Positions 1 to 10,260 of a stretch of 64,000 nucleotides of DNA are shown piece by piece. How positions within the stretch are numbered: the stretch's first letter is position 1; every line of letters starts with the position of its first letter. The stretch comes from Mytilus edulis. Lineage: Eukaryota > Mollusca > Bivalvia > Mytilida > Mytilidae. Where the stretch lies: positions 42,795,426 to 42,859,425 of the forward strand of contig NC_092349.1 in assembly GCF_963676685.1 (NCBI RefSeq), read 5' to 3'. Below the pieces are notes generated by a model. The model worked only from the letters and a program-made list of their open reading frames with translations, had not been told where the DNA came from and searched no databases. The position numbers were made by a program, and so were the translations under genes.

Positions 1-10
1 TTATCTTAAT

Positions 11-3000
11 ATGTTTGACCCTAAACAACTTTTTTGCGTTAATTTTTTAAAGAAACACTTCCATGTTTTAAAACCTACATGTTGTTCAGATACCTGTACT
101 AAGTATAGTAATTCAAAGTTAAGCATTGTCTTGCACGAGATGCACGCAATACTTTTTGAATCTATTGTTAAAATTTTGAAGGATGAAAAAGGTGTTGCCC
201 TACAACAGTATTTTAAAAGTGATAATATTCATGTAGATGTTTTAGCATTATTATCATCTCACAAGTGTCATTCTGTTCCCTGTAATGATATTTTAAGAGA
301 GTATAGACTGTCTTTTTTAATTGCCATATCATACGGATATGAAGATGCTGTTTCACTGCTGTTGAAGGATGAAATTAAAGCTGGATATTTTTGTCAAGAT
401 GAAAAGTCCCCTCTTTTACTAGCCGGTGGAAATAAAAACATCTTAAAGATGCTATTGGAAAACAAATTCCTTCATACGTGTAAGTCACATGGACAGCTTT
501 TATGTGGAGCAGTGTTTGATGGATCGGTAGAAATTGTCAAGTTATTATTACAGTATAATGTAAATGTCAATGATTGTGATAACCTTGGCAATTCACCACT
601 TTATTTGGCAATTGAATATTACAATGAAGATATTGTCACACTTTTGATACATAATAAGGCCGATCCTAATATATCCAATTTGAATGGGAATTCACCTTTA
701 CACCTAGCAGTACAATATAATAAAATGGAAACAGCAGAATTATTGCTAGCACATGATTGTGATATAAACTTGATCAATAAAGACAAAATAACGCCTCTTA
801 TTTTAGCCACATTAAATGGCAATCAAAAAATAGTCGCATTACTACTCTCCCATGGCTGTGACAATTTATGTAACACAAGTTATGTATCACCACTTTATAT
901 CGCTACTAGCAAAGGTTATGTAGAAATTGTTACTCTATTACTGAAGTATAAAAAAAGGGGTACAAAGGTGCAATGTATAGCAACGCCAACGGAGTATCAA
1001 GGTCCGTATAATGTAGAAGCTATAGGATCATCAACAAAGTATCAGTATGAACCTGATGACGACTTTGTAGGATCCACATCATTAGAATTAGAATCATTAC
1101 CTACGTTGGATTGTTATAAAAATATAACAAGTTCTAATCCTAATGAACAAAGTGAAAAAACATCAAGGCAGAAAACTCCAGACTCTGACTCCGACTCATC
1201 CCCGTATAATGACGATGAATTGTCTGATGAAGATTTGATAATCGGGGACGATTTTGATAAGTGTAATCCGAAATGGAAACCATTTGATGTAGATGAAGAC
1301 TTTATCTCTAATGAATTTGTAATAAGAAATGATATTATTATAGAAGAAGGAAGACCGCCAACGTTTGCTCCTCTGTATATTGCGTCAAAACTTGGTTATA
1401 CACGTATAGTCAAAATACTACTTGAAAACAAGTGTAATCCAGACTTTGTTAATGAATACGGCAACTCTGCATTGTTTATTGCGTCAGCTCAAGGACATAC
1501 TGAAATAGTTAAACTATTGCTAGATCACAAGTGTAATCCAAACATTATAAATAAACGCAGTACCACTTCATTGTATGTTGCGTCGACTAAAGGATACACT
1601 GAAATAGTTAAACTATTGCTAGAACACAAGTGTGATCCAAACATTATTGACGAAAACAGCGACTCTTCATTGTTTATTGCGTCAGAAAAGGGACATGTTG
1701 AAATAGTCAAACTATTGCTAGAACACAAGTGTAATCCAAACATTGTTAATGAAATTGGATACTCTGCATTGTATATTGCGTCAGATAAAGGATATACTGA
1801 AATAGTCAAACTATTGCTAGAACACAAGTGTAATCCAAACATTATTGACGAAAACAGCGACTCTGCATTGTATATTGCGTCAGATAAAGGATATACTGAA
1901 ATAGTCAAACTATTGCTAGAACACAAGTGTAATCCAAACATTGTTAATGAAATTGGATACTCTGCATTGTATATTGCGTCAGATAAAGGATATACTGAAA
2001 TAGTCAAACTATTGCTAGAACACAAGTGTAATCCAAACATTATTGACGAAAACAGCGACTCTTCATTGTTTATTGCGTCAGAAAAGGGACATGTTGAAAT
2101 AGTCAAACTATTGCTAGAACACAAGTGTGATGTAAACGTTGTTGATGAAAACGGATACTCTTCATTGTTTATTGCGTCAGAAAAGGGACATGTTGAAATA
2201 GTTAAACTATTGCTAGAACACAAGTGTAATCCAAACATTGTTAATGAAATTGGATACTCTGCATTGTATATTGCGTCAGATAAAGGATATACTGAAATAG
2301 TCAAACTATTGCTAGAACACAAGTGTAATCCAAACATTATTGACGAAAACAGCGACTCTGCATTGTATATTGCGTCAGATAAAGGATATACTGAAATAGT
2401 CAAACTATTGCTAGAACACAAGTGTAATCCAAACATTATTGACGAAAACAGCGACTCTTCATTGTTTATTGCGTCAGAAAAGGGACATGTTGAAATAGTT
2501 AAACTATTGCTAGATCACAAGTGTAATCCAAACATTATAAATAAACGCAGTACCACTTCATTGTATATTGCGTCGACTAAAGGATACACTGAAATAGTTA
2601 AACTATTGCTAGAACACAAGTGTGATCCAAACATTATTGACGAAAACAGCGACTCTTCATTGTTTATTGCTTCAGAAAAGGGACATGTTGAAATAGTCAA
2701 ACTATTGCTAGAACACAAGTGTAATCCAAACATTGTTAATGAAATTGGATACTCTGCATTGTATATTGCGTCAGATAAAGGATATACTGAAATAGTCAAA
2801 CTATTGCTAGAACACAAGTGTAATCCAAACATTATTGACGAAAACAGCGACTCTTCATTGTTTATTGCGTCAGAAAAGGGACATGTTGAAATAGTCAAAC
2901 TATTGCTAGAACACAAGTGTGATGTAAACGTTGTTGATGAAAACGGATACTCTGCATTGTCTGTTGCGTCATATAAAGGATATACTGAAATAGTCAAACT

Positions 3001-3832
3001 ATTGCTAAAACACAAGTGTAATCCAAACATTGTTAATGAAATTGGATACTCTGCATTGTATATTGCGTCAGATAAAGGATATACTGAAATAGTCAAACTA
3101 TTGCTAGAACACAAGTGTAATCCAAACATTATTGACGAAAACAGCAACTCTTCATTGTTTATTGCGTCAGATAAAGGATATACTGAAATAGTCAAACTAT
3201 TGCTAGAACACAAATGTGATGCAAACGTTGTTGATGAAAACGGATACTCTGCATTGTTTGTTGCGTCAGATAAAGGATATACTGAAATAGTCAAACTATT
3301 GCTAGAACACAAATGTGATTCAAACGTTGTTGATGAAAACGGATACTCTGCATTGTTTGTTGCGTCATATAAAGGATATACTGAAATAGTCAAACTATTG
3401 ATAGAACACAAATGTGATTCAAACATTATTGACGAAAACAGCAACTCTTCATTGTTTGTTGCGTCAGATAAAGGATATACTGAAATAGTCAAACTATTGT
3501 TAGAACACAAGTGTAATCCAAACATTATTGACGAAAACAGCCACTCTTCATTGTTTATTGCGTCAGAAAAGGGACATGTTGAAATAGTCAAACTATTGCT
3601 AGAACACAAGTGTGATGTAAACGTTGTTGATGAAAACGGATACTCTGCATTGTTTGTTGCGTCATATAAAGGATATACTGAAATAGTCAAACTATTGCTA
3701 GAACACAAATGTGATTCAAACATTGTTGCTGAAAACGGATACTCTGCATTGCATGTTGCGTCAGATAAAGGATATACTGATATAGTCAAACTATTGCTAG
3801 AACACAAGTGTAATCCAAACATTATCAATTAA
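11..3832 (+). CDS. Large ankyrin-repeat protein, probably the 3' exon of a longer gene
   Basis: This 1273-residue open frame is ankyrin repeats for most of its length. Residues about 100-316 hold roughly seven diverged repeats. Residues about 317-446 are an acidic, Ser/Asp/Glu-rich linker. Residues about 447-1273 are 25 repeats of exactly 33 residues with the canonical EIVKLLLEHKCNPNI helix and loop pattern. Ankyrin arrays bind proteins, so the likely role is scaffolding or recognition; no catalytic domain is visible. The frame stays open upstream of the ATG to the window edge (codons for Tyr-Leu-Asn), so the true start may lie outside. The N-terminal region (LHEMHAILFESIVKIL) resembles the segment before the ankyrin array in bivalve STAND/NACHT-ankyrin proteins, which is only a guess. 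The repeats are nearly identical at DNA level. The array continues in frame after the TAA at 3830-3832, so the C-terminus was probably shortened by a nonsense change. Confidence 0.8.
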   Translation: MFDPKQLFCVNFLKKHFHVLKPTCCSDTCTKYSNSKLSIVLHEMHAILFESIVKILKDEKGVALQQYFKSDNIHVDVLALLSSHKCHSVPCNDILREYRLSFLIAISYGYEDAVSLLLKDEIKAGYFCQDEKSPLLLAGGNKNILKMLLENKFLHTCKSHGQLLCGAVFDGSVEIVKLLLQYNVNVNDCDNLGNSPLYLAIEYYNEDIVTLLIHNKADPNISNLNGNSPLHLAVQYNKMETAELLLAHDCDINLINKDKITPLILATLNGNQKIVALLLSHGCDNLCNTSYVSPLYIATSKGYVEIVTLLLKYKKRGTKVQCIATPTEYQGPYNVEAIGSSTKYQYEPDDDFVGSTSLELESLPTLDCYKNITSSNPNEQSEKTSRQKTPDSDSDSSPYNDDELSDEDLIIGDDFDKCNPKWKPFDVDEDFISNEFVIRNDIIIEEGRPPTFAPLYIASKLGYTRIVKILLENKCNPDFVNEYGNSALFIASAQGHTEIVKLLLDHKCNPNIINKRSTTSLYVASTKGYTEIVKLLLEHKCDPNIIDENSDSSLFIASEKGHVEIVKLLLEHKCNPNIVNEIGYSALYIASDKGYTEIVKLLLEHKCNPNIIDENSDSALYIASDKGYTEIVKLLLEHKCNPNIVNEIGYSALYIASDKGYTEIVKLLLEHKCNPNIIDENSDSSLFIASEKGHVEIVKLLLEHKCDVNVVDENGYSSLFIASEKGHVEIVKLLLEHKCNPNIVNEIGYSALYIASDKGYTEIVKLLLEHKCNPNIIDENSDSALYIASDKGYTEIVKLLLEHKCNPNIIDENSDSSLFIASEKGHVEIVKLLLDHKCNPNIINKRSTTSLYIASTKGYTEIVKLLLEHKCDPNIIDENSDSSLFIASEKGHVEIVKLLLEHKCNPNIVNEIGYSALYIASDKGYTEIVKLLLEHKCNPNIIDENSDSSLFIASEKGHVEIVKLLLEHKCDVNVVDENGYSALSVASYKGYTEIVKLLLKHKCNPNIVNEIGYSALYIASDKGYTEIVKLLLEHKCNPNIIDENSNSSLFIASDKGYTEIVKLLLEHKCDANVVDENGYSALFVASDKGYTEIVKLLLEHKCDSNVVDENGYSALFVASYKGYTEIVKLLIEHKCDSNIIDENSNSSLFVASDKGYTEIVKLLLEHKCNPNIIDENSHSSLFIASEKGHVEIVKLLLEHKCDVNVVDENGYSALFVASYKGYTEIVKLLLEHKCDSNIVAENGYSALHVASDKGYTDIVKLLLEHKCNPNIIN
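1351..3829 (+). repeat. 99-bp tandem array encoding 25 ankyrin repeats
   Basis: Units of 99 bp (33 codons) follow one another without spacers. Many adjacent units differ at only a few bases. Several unit types (ending NIVNEIG, NIIDENS or NVVDENG) recur in alternating order, which suggests multi-unit duplication or gene conversion. Long minus-strand open frames across this array are shadows of the repeat. Confidence 0.9.
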
Positions 3833-4360
3833 ATAGTTAACTCTTTATTGTATTCTGCTCCAGGTAAAAAACATTCTGAAACAGTCAATTTATTGCTAGA
3901 ACACAAGTGTGATCCAAACATTATTAATGAAAACGGCTACTCTGCATTGTATATTGCGTCAGATAAAGGACATACTGAAATAGTCAAACTATTGATAGAA
4001 CACAAGTGTGATCCAAACATTATCAATGACGAAGGCAACTCTGTTTTGATTTTTGCGTCAGCTGAAATATTTAGTAAAACTATTTCTAAAACGCAAGTGT
4101 GATCCAAAAGTTATTAATGAATACAGCAACCCTGCATTGTGTGTTCCATCAGATGGAGGACATACTGAAAAAGTCAAAATATTGCTAGAACACAAGTGTT
4201 TTCCAAACATTATTACTTAAACATTAAGTCTGCATTGTATTATGATCCAGGTAAAGGATATACAGAAATAGTCAAACTATTACAAAAATGCAAGAGTAAT
4301 TCAGACATTATTACTTAAAGCATTAAGTCTGCATTGTATTCTGATCCAGGTAAAAGACAT
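3833..4360 (+). pseudogene. Decayed ankyrin repeats downstream of the stop codon
   Basis: Directly after the TAA the same frame continues as ankyrin code for about 89 codons, to a TGA at 4100-4102 (EHKCDPNIINENGYSALYIA is readable). Beyond that, further units are recognisable only at DNA level, with frameshifts and stops near 4100, 4218 and 4316. Similarity to the upstream array falls with distance from the stop, as expected for repeats released from selection. A retroelement interrupts this tail at 4360/4361. Confidence 0.8.
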
Positions 4361-4563
4361 TTTGACATATATTCTAAAGAAATGATGAAGAACGTCTTCA
4401 TAGAACGAAATCTTTATCTAAACTACATGTAGGAATACAATAACGTCGCTAAGTAGCGACGTCGAATATACAGTTACGTAATTACCGCGGTAAACGACGT
4501 TAAGACGTTTACCAATTAAACGAAAATGTCTATAATAAAAGAATGTAAAAGTATTTTACAACA
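4361..4563 (-). repeat. LTR, 3' copy in element orientation
   Basis: This 203-bp copy is identical to the other LTR except for one extra G (ATGATGAAG against ATGATAAG). Read on the minus strand it begins TGTTGTAAAATAC. It contains the self-complementary stretch CGTCGCTAAGTAGCGACG and an AATAAA-type signal. Confidence 0.85.
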
Positions 4564-4585
4564 TTCTGGGGGCCTCAAAATGAGT

Positions 4586-4903
4586 TTACTGTTCATATTT
4601 CAAGAGGAAGTTAACAATTGGCCGTGTAGTAATAAGTCCATTTGGTTCTGTTGATGCGTTCATATTGTCCTCTGTGTGCATAAAGTTCTCAGGTGATATT
4701 CTCCTCCCTTGAAATAAATGTGACGGTGTCAATTGCTCTGGATCTCGGATCCCGCGTAATGTACGATACTGGACGATAGTTGTAAACGCTTTCAATCTCC
4801 GTAAAATCTGTTCGTAACATATTTGCATTAACAGTGGGTGGTTTGTAGTGAATACGGCTTGTCGTAAAGTTCTCTGATGTCTTGATTTTCTCACGTTCTT
4901 CAT
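4586..4903 (-). pseudogene. Integrase C-terminal remnant, frameshifted
   Basis: In a second minus-strand frame the motif LTPSHLFQGRRI appears, the segment that follows the NSRPLTY-like motif in BEL/Pao integrases. The NSRPLTY-like part (YNYRPVSYI) is in the gag frame instead. The two halves are therefore separated by a frameshift near 4750, and nothing N-terminal to them survives. Confidence 0.6.
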
Positions 4904-6848
4904 GTCTGTGCGGGGTTAACATATTCATGATTGGTGAAAATGACGGACTGTAATGTTCTGATGAATTTCGATGCATAGGCCCAGATAATAAGTAGCCTAC
5001 TTTCGATTTCACTGCGGTTGATCCCGGTCCTCGAATAACTTTGTCCTCTACAATATCCCAAAAGTAATCAGCGCCAATTAATATAGAAACTTCAAAGTCC
5101 TCGTCACGTGATACAGGGTGTGCTAATTTAAATCCATTTAAGTACGGAAAATGTGACTGATTTCTTGCGTATGTTTGTATAGGGTGAGCAATCTTTGGAA
5201 CGATAAGTACATTAATTGGTATTAATTTTGTAGTCTGGGCTCGTAAATAAACAGTAGCCACTTGAAGATGTCTTACCTTCGTATTTGTTTCACCGAATCC
5301 GGAGACCGTTATATCTTCATTTCTCACGGGTTTCAAGTTTAATTTATCTGCCATATCCTTGGTAATAAAACTGCGCTGTGCACCTTCGTCGAATAAGGTG
5401 TTTGCTTGACTAAAATGGGTTTTGTCGGACGAGACTGTAACTATCGCGGTTTTCAAAAGTACTTGAGCTCTTACTGATGTCGTTAATGATTGCATGCTTG
5501 CTACTGAGAGATTGCTGTCTAGTTTTTCTGAATTGTAATTTTCCGTTTCTGTTTTTGCTTCGTTTTGCGTATATTGCTCCGCCTTATTGCAAATACTTGT
5601 GTGATGTCGTTTACCACAAATTTTACATGTATTTATTGATTTGCAGTTTGCAATTCTGTGTCTTCCCAAACAATTAAAACATAACTGTTTCTCCTTAACT
5701 GTGCGCTTTCTGTCATCAATATTTATTACCGTCATGCATGTAGTTGGAGCGTGAATGTCGTTACAATATATACAGGGTTTGCTGGTTAAATCTCTGTTAT
5801 TTGATTCGTAGTTTCGTTTTGTACTTACTATAAATGCTGACGTAGATGTATATTCTGATTCTGATTCATAACAACTTACGGACTGACCTGCTTCTTGGAT
5901 AGTAATTTCATGCTGAATTGCGTCACGTAGCAACTGTAAATTCCATCTATCATTTCCATTAACGCGTACCATATTTTGTCGGATGTTTCCCAGAATTTTA
6001 TTTAAGATAATTGGTACTAGAAGGCTCCCGTACGATTCATGTGTTTGTCCCATTCCCTCAAGACCTCGAATGTAATTCTCCATACTGTCGTAAAAGTTCT
6101 TTATGTCTCTAATATTCGCGGATGGACTAGGTAGACTAATAAGGCTTTGCATATAGGCATTCACAATTTTGTGGGGTTGACCAAATCTCTGTTTCAATAT
6201 ATGTAGGGCTTGAGCGTAATTTGTGTTTGTAATTTGTAATCCTGAGATGCATTGGCTTGCTTCTCCGTACAATTGAGACCTTAAATAGTTAAACTTCTGA
6301 ACGTCGTTTAAGGACAAATTTTCATGAACTGCTGCACAAAAGGAATCCCAAAATGGCTGCCATTCCAGTATATTTCCTCCGAACGTGGGTAGGGTAAGCT
6401 TTGGTAATTTATGGTACATACTGGAGTTTGAAAATGTAGATGAAGAATTATTTGCTGGCGTGAAACTTACTGGAGTAGGGTTTATTAGGTTGTTTGAAAG
6501 TGTAAATTCTGTGGCGTGCGGGTTTAATTGTTGCTGTTTCGAAGATGTTGTGCTATCTGCTTCCCGGATTACTTTTGCTAATTTTGTTAGAGTAATTTGA
6601 ATATCAAATTCATACCTGTCGGCTTCTTCTATCTCTTCTTGAATATCCTCTTCCGAAATTTCTTCCACAATTTTATCGTTGAGCTCCGAAATAACTGTTT
6701 CCTTTTTCCGTATCATTTCCCTGATTGACATAATTTCATTGACATCGTATTCCTTTGATAACTCCTCGAAATTTCCGCTCACTCGCTTCAGTAGTTTCGT
6801 GACTGCACCACGATGTCCAGCTCGAATAGCTTTGAGTTTAGAACTCAT
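4689..6848 (-). CDS. BEL/Pao Gag-protease polyprotein (C-terminally truncated Pol)
   Basis: This 719-residue frame starts at the ATG at 6848; a GTG five codons earlier also opens the frame but lies in the primer-site region. The order is typical of Pao elements. A coiled-coil-like charged N-terminus (about 1-100) precedes a DUF1759-type capsid region opening LPKLTLPTFGG (about 148-158). Next come zinc knuckles CX2CX3HX4C near 390-402 and 408-420, then a DUF1758-type retropepsin with FDEGAQRSFI near 486-495 and the later LIGADYFW and VGYLLSGP motifs. Gag packages element RNA and the protease processes the polyprotein. After about residue 640 the frame runs into an integrase C-terminal remnant (IESVYNYRPVSYI) and then off-frame to a stop; RT and RNase H are absent. 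The intact frame fits the young LTRs. Confidence 0.85.
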   Translation of the reverse strand: MSSKLKAIRAGHRGAVTKLLKRVSGNFEELSKEYDVNEIMSIREMIRKKETVISELNDKIVEEISEEDIQEEIEEADRYEFDIQITLTKLAKVIREADSTTSSKQQQLNPHATEFTLSNNLINPTPVSFTPANNSSSTFSNSSMYHKLPKLTLPTFGGNILEWQPFWDSFCAAVHENLSLNDVQKFNYLRSQLYGEASQCISGLQITNTNYAQALHILKQRFGQPHKIVNAYMQSLISLPSPSANIRDIKNFYDSMENYIRGLEGMGQTHESYGSLLVPIILNKILGNIRQNMVRVNGNDRWNLQLLRDAIQHEITIQEAGQSVSCYESESEYTSTSAFIVSTKRNYESNNRDLTSKPCIYCNDIHAPTTCMTVINIDDRKRTVKEKQLCFNCLGRHRIANCKSINTCKICGKRHHTSICNKAEQYTQNEAKTETENYNSEKLDSNLSVASMQSLTTSVRAQVLLKTAIVTVSSDKTHFSQANTLFDEGAQRSFITKDMADKLNLKPVRNEDITVSGFGETNTKVRHLQVATVYLRAQTTKLIPINVLIVPKIAHPIQTYARNQSHFPYLNGFKLAHPVSRDEDFEVSILIGADYFWDIVEDKVIRGPGSTAVKSKVGYLLSGPMHRNSSEHYSPSFSPIMNMLTPHRHEEREKIKTSENFTTSRIHYKPPTVNANMLRTDFTEIESVYNYRPVSYITRDPRSRAIDTVTFISREENIT

Positions 6849-6858
6849 CGTTCTTTTT

Positions 6859-6870
6859 GTCACGGCACCA
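6859..6870 (-). other. Retroelement primer binding site
   Basis: On the minus strand the LTR is followed within two bases by TGGTGCCGTGAC, complementary to a tRNA 3' end finishing in CCA. That is the usual position for a minus-strand primer site. Which tRNA is used was not determined. Confidence 0.55.
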
Positions 6871-6871
6871 A

Positions 6872-7073
6872 TTTGACATATATTCTAAAGAAATGATAAG
6901 AACGTCTTCATAGAACGAAATCTTTATCTAAACTACATGTAGGAATACAATAACGTCGCTAAGTAGCGACGTCGAATATACAGTTACGTAATTACCGCGG
7001 TAAACGACGTTAAGACGTTTACCAATTAAACGAAAATGTCTATAATAAAAGAATGTAAAAGTATTTTACAACA
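6872..7073 (-). repeat. LTR, 5' copy in element orientation
   Basis: This 202-bp copy should carry the element's promoter and start transcription leftward. The sequence directly inside it reads as a primer binding site. Confidence 0.85.
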
Positions 7074-7335
7074 GACATACTGAAATAGTCAAACTATTGC
7101 AAGAACACAAGTGTAATCCAAACATTATTAATGTAAACAGCAACTCTGCATTGCACTTTAAGTCAGCTCGAGAACATACTGAAATAGTCAAACTATTACT
7201 ATAACACAAGTGTTATCCAAATATTATTGATAAAACAGTAATTCTGCATTACATTTTGCGTCACATAAAGGTCATAATGAAATAGTCAAGCTATTGCTAG
7301 AACACAAGTGTAATCCAAAGATTATTGATTAAAAC
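7074..7335 (+). pseudogene. Decayed ankyrin repeats, distal side of the retroelement
   Basis: About two and a half units (CATACTGAAATAGTCAAAC, then GAACACAAGTGTAATCC, repeated) continue the tail interrupted at 4360. Stops and indels break every frame. Confidence 0.75.
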
Positions 7336-8029
7336 ATCAACTCCACCGTGTAGAACGCCCCATGCGGGTTGTCGGCTATGTTTGACACGAGGTGGCGGTT
7401 TTGAAGCTAAGAAAAACGATCAATGTAAGATTGTATGTATTACACGGAAGGAACTGAACTACAATATATTTCCAGCAAGCAGGATCAGACGTTTTCAGTG
7501 CTCTGTTTTTTAAACTCTTCTCCCAAGTTTTCCGTGTTGCAGATTTCGAGGCTTCATATGCCATTTTCAGGATAAAAAATTACTTAGGACGATTTTTTCC
7601 CGTATGATTTATAGAGAAATGAATTCTTATCTTGGAGTTAAACAATATGCCAGCTTCTTAGTTAAAATTTATTGGTTTTAAAACTAACTTTTCATCAAAA
7701 CATAATGTGTCACTCGGGATGTCAAAGTTTGCGTCTCGAAGGGTAGAGGCATTTATCGAAAAAAGAATAGATTTGCAAATAATTCGGTCTTTATCTGAGT
7801 TTGTAATTCAAACTTACGGTATTTCATTTGGCCCATGGTTAAGTATTTTAAGTAACGTGCATTCTTAAGATTAGAAATGGAGATAATAGTGGGAGATATT
7901 ATGGACATAATTGTGCAAATCGTGATACAAGCATGAAATTTGGTATAAAGGTTGACTAAATGATACTTATAAAAAATCCGCTGCTGGCCAGAAAAAAAAT
8001 CAATTTTTCAAGATGGCCACCACACATTT
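7336..8029. other. No gene recognised
   Basis: Short open frames of about 60 codons exist on both strands but show no family motif, start context or splice signal that I could support. Confidence 0.5.
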
Positions 8030-8460
8030 TGAAAATGGCGTCATTACAAATTGGCAATAATTCGTTAATCCTTTTAAATGTGTGTTATATGTAAAATCAA
8101 ATGTTAGATTTCATAAAAACTAAATAATAGTTCCTAAATTAGGACTAGAGAATACATTAATGAAACTAAAGGTGACTTCCGGTTTCAAAATGCCGGCTAA
8201 AAAGTCAAAAATTTCAATTTTTATACTTTCAAGCAAGTTCACAAGGGATGTTAATCCTTGAAAGATGTGTTATAGGTATAATCCAATGTAAGTTATCATA
8301 AAACGTTAAAAACAGTTCCTAAGTACGACAAAACAACACATAAATGAAGAGAATTAGTGGTTTCCGGTTCCAAAATGGAGGCAAATACGTACAAAAATAT
8401 TTTTACAATTTCCATCAACTTAACAAGTGATAACACTCTTTGTTATGTTTAAATACCTAG
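8030..8460. repeat. Degenerate tandem repeat, about 180-bp units
   Basis: Two units and part of a third share the order TTAATCCTT, GTGTTATA, AGTTCCTAA and TTCCGGTT(T/C)CAAAATG, spaced about 175-185 bp apart. They are strongly diverged. Confidence 0.5.
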
Positions 8461-8504
8461 TTTGGTTAGAAAGACAGGTTGCTTATCTTATAATTAACTG
8501 ACAG

Positions 8505-10260
8505 TTGCCTATACAACAGCCCGTACAAGGAAGGCCACAACGGTAGCATTTACAGTTACCAACACATCTGGTTTTTTGCCTCCGCATTTCAAAAGTTCCT
8601 GACACGAAGATGCAACGGCAGTCACAGAAGTCCATTTAGGTTTCCAATTAATTCTTTCTTTCATCCAACCCCAGTGTTCATGACTTGGTACATGTACCTG
8701 TCAAATACATGAATCAGGCTGACCCCAAACAACTCCTCCTTTATTTACTTCTCTTTTGATGTGCTCTGGAAAAAAAACCTCTTGTAGCGGAAGTGCATCA
8801 CAATACCGCTGCTTCCTGGCAAACAATTCACATCGTGCCTAGCTTAATAATTAAGCCAAAACAAAACGTCCTTTACATCTGAAAAACGTTCCATTGTTAG
8901 CCAAGCTGACCTCTTCCCTTTCCCACGACAATTCGACAAAGTGTCACATCCACTGAATGCATTGACGAAAGGAAGAGCAGCTACACATTTGATCTGTCAC
9001 GTACAGATAGCCATCAAAAGTCTTTATTCCTTCCATAATCTTTCCCCAATGTGTTCTACCTAGTTTTGCGATTGCTGAAATTCTTGACACTATTACATCT
9101 GTGTCAGTATTACCTAAAATTACATTTTTCAACATTTTTCATAATTATGCCGAACATGGGGGAAAAATCGTGTATCTGCTTCTTCGTGATTACAAGGCGG
9201 AGATAGGAAGTATACTTATTGAAATTGCAAAAAATATTTACCATGAGTAACATACACATTTTTATAAGTCTCTTAAGAAGCAATTTTTTCAGCAAGAAAC
9301 CTGAACAATTTAGTTTCGTTGTCATCTTCACAGAGAAAACTACTCCAAACCCTTGGTGTTCTACCAGAACCAAAACCTTTCCATCTGGCACAAAAACGTG
9401 GCGTTTGTAATGTAACAGCCTTTAAATTATTCATTTATTAAACATCAAATACAATGTCTCCTCTGTTGATTACTTATCGATGCATGATTTTATGTCAGGC
9501 AGTATGACATCATTTGCATAATTATCAATTATTTTTGCCCACCTTTGTGACCTAGAATTAACCATTGCTGCCTCACCAACGATAACTGCGTTCAAATTTG
9601 GATCAGAAAATCGCAGAATGTTTCAAGTAAACCCATTTGCAGCGATTTAATACCACTATTTCAAGAATCATTCTGAGATAAAGACGGAGGAGAAGTTTGG
9701 TTTTTATATATAAAGAAATATTCCAAGTAAAACTATCTACTGTGACAAGAAATGAAAAGTCTAGAAAAGATATCGAAATAACTTTTAAGGTTCTCTATCT
9801 TTGTTTCTGACAAAGACGTTTCCAGTTTCATTTTGCGGCCAAAATAAGAAGTTGTTATTTTTTATTTGGTTATAAAAAGAAGGTTCTACTTCGTTTTGCA
9901 TTTGCTTCAAAAGATCTTCGTATTGTTTGGACCAATATCTTACCTGTTCAACAATTTCCTAAATGGAGTATTTTTTTTACAAATCTGACGTCTCTTCTAG
10001 AAATGAATTTTCAAACTCGTTCATCACTATACAAAGGCTTTGAAGCTGTTTAAAGACATCTTTTAGTGTTTTCGTAGAGTCTTCATAAGGTCGTTCATCT
10101 GTTATAGATTGACCCAACCCACAAAATCTTTCAAATTCATCTTCTAGTATAATGACTTCTGGTCCAGCTACCATCCATTTGTCTAAATGGGATCTTCGGT
10201 TAATCCTATGGTACCAACATCGCCCTTCACAATTGCATTGTTCTTGTGCCTAATCAATTG
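8505..10260 (-). pseudogene. Pseudogene of a multicopy metazoan family (NHEEADTR / GCDTVS / CXC type)
   Basis: Collinear fragments in shifting minus-strand frames match a family I know as abundant and uncharacterised in cnidarian and mollusc genomes. From the N-terminal side they are: WMVAGPEVIILEDEFE (about 10175-10130); NSFLEETSDL and YWSKQYEDLLKQMQNE (about 10000-9880); LNAVIVGEAAMVNS and DNYANDVILPDI (about 9600-9500); WSSFLCEDDNETKLFRFLAE (about 9350-9280); NHEEADTR (9192-9169); NTDTDVIV (about 9110); NAFSGCDTLS followed by GKGKRSAW (about 8965-8900); and a Cys-rich CXC-like tail, CVGNCKCYRCGLPCTGCC (about 8570-8515). At least five frameshifts or stops break it. The family's function is not established. 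Confidence 0.75.

Larger units (their letters stand above)
4361..7073 (-). mobile_element. BEL/Pao LTR retroelement, internally deleted (no reverse transcriptase)
   Basis: Two direct repeats of about 202 bp (4361-4563 and 6872-7073) flank one gag-protease frame on the minus strand. A 5-bp duplication, GACAT, sits at 4356-4360 and 7074-7078. Removing the element and one GACAT rejoins an ankyrin unit (AAAAGACAT + ACTGAAATAG), which confirms the boundaries. The LTRs differ by a single-base indel, so the insertion is young. The interior is only about 2.3 kb: gag and protease are present, RT and RNase H are missing, and only the C-terminal edge of integrase remains. Mobilisation in trans by a full-length relative is inferred. 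Confidence 0.85.

Noticed and set aside
1525-3828. Long minus-strand open frames (303 and 437 codons)
   Set aside because: They are antisense shadows of the 99-bp ankyrin array; the plus-strand frame has the family motifs.
7325-7564. 62-codon frames on both strands
   Set aside because: Short, overlapping and without motif or splice context.
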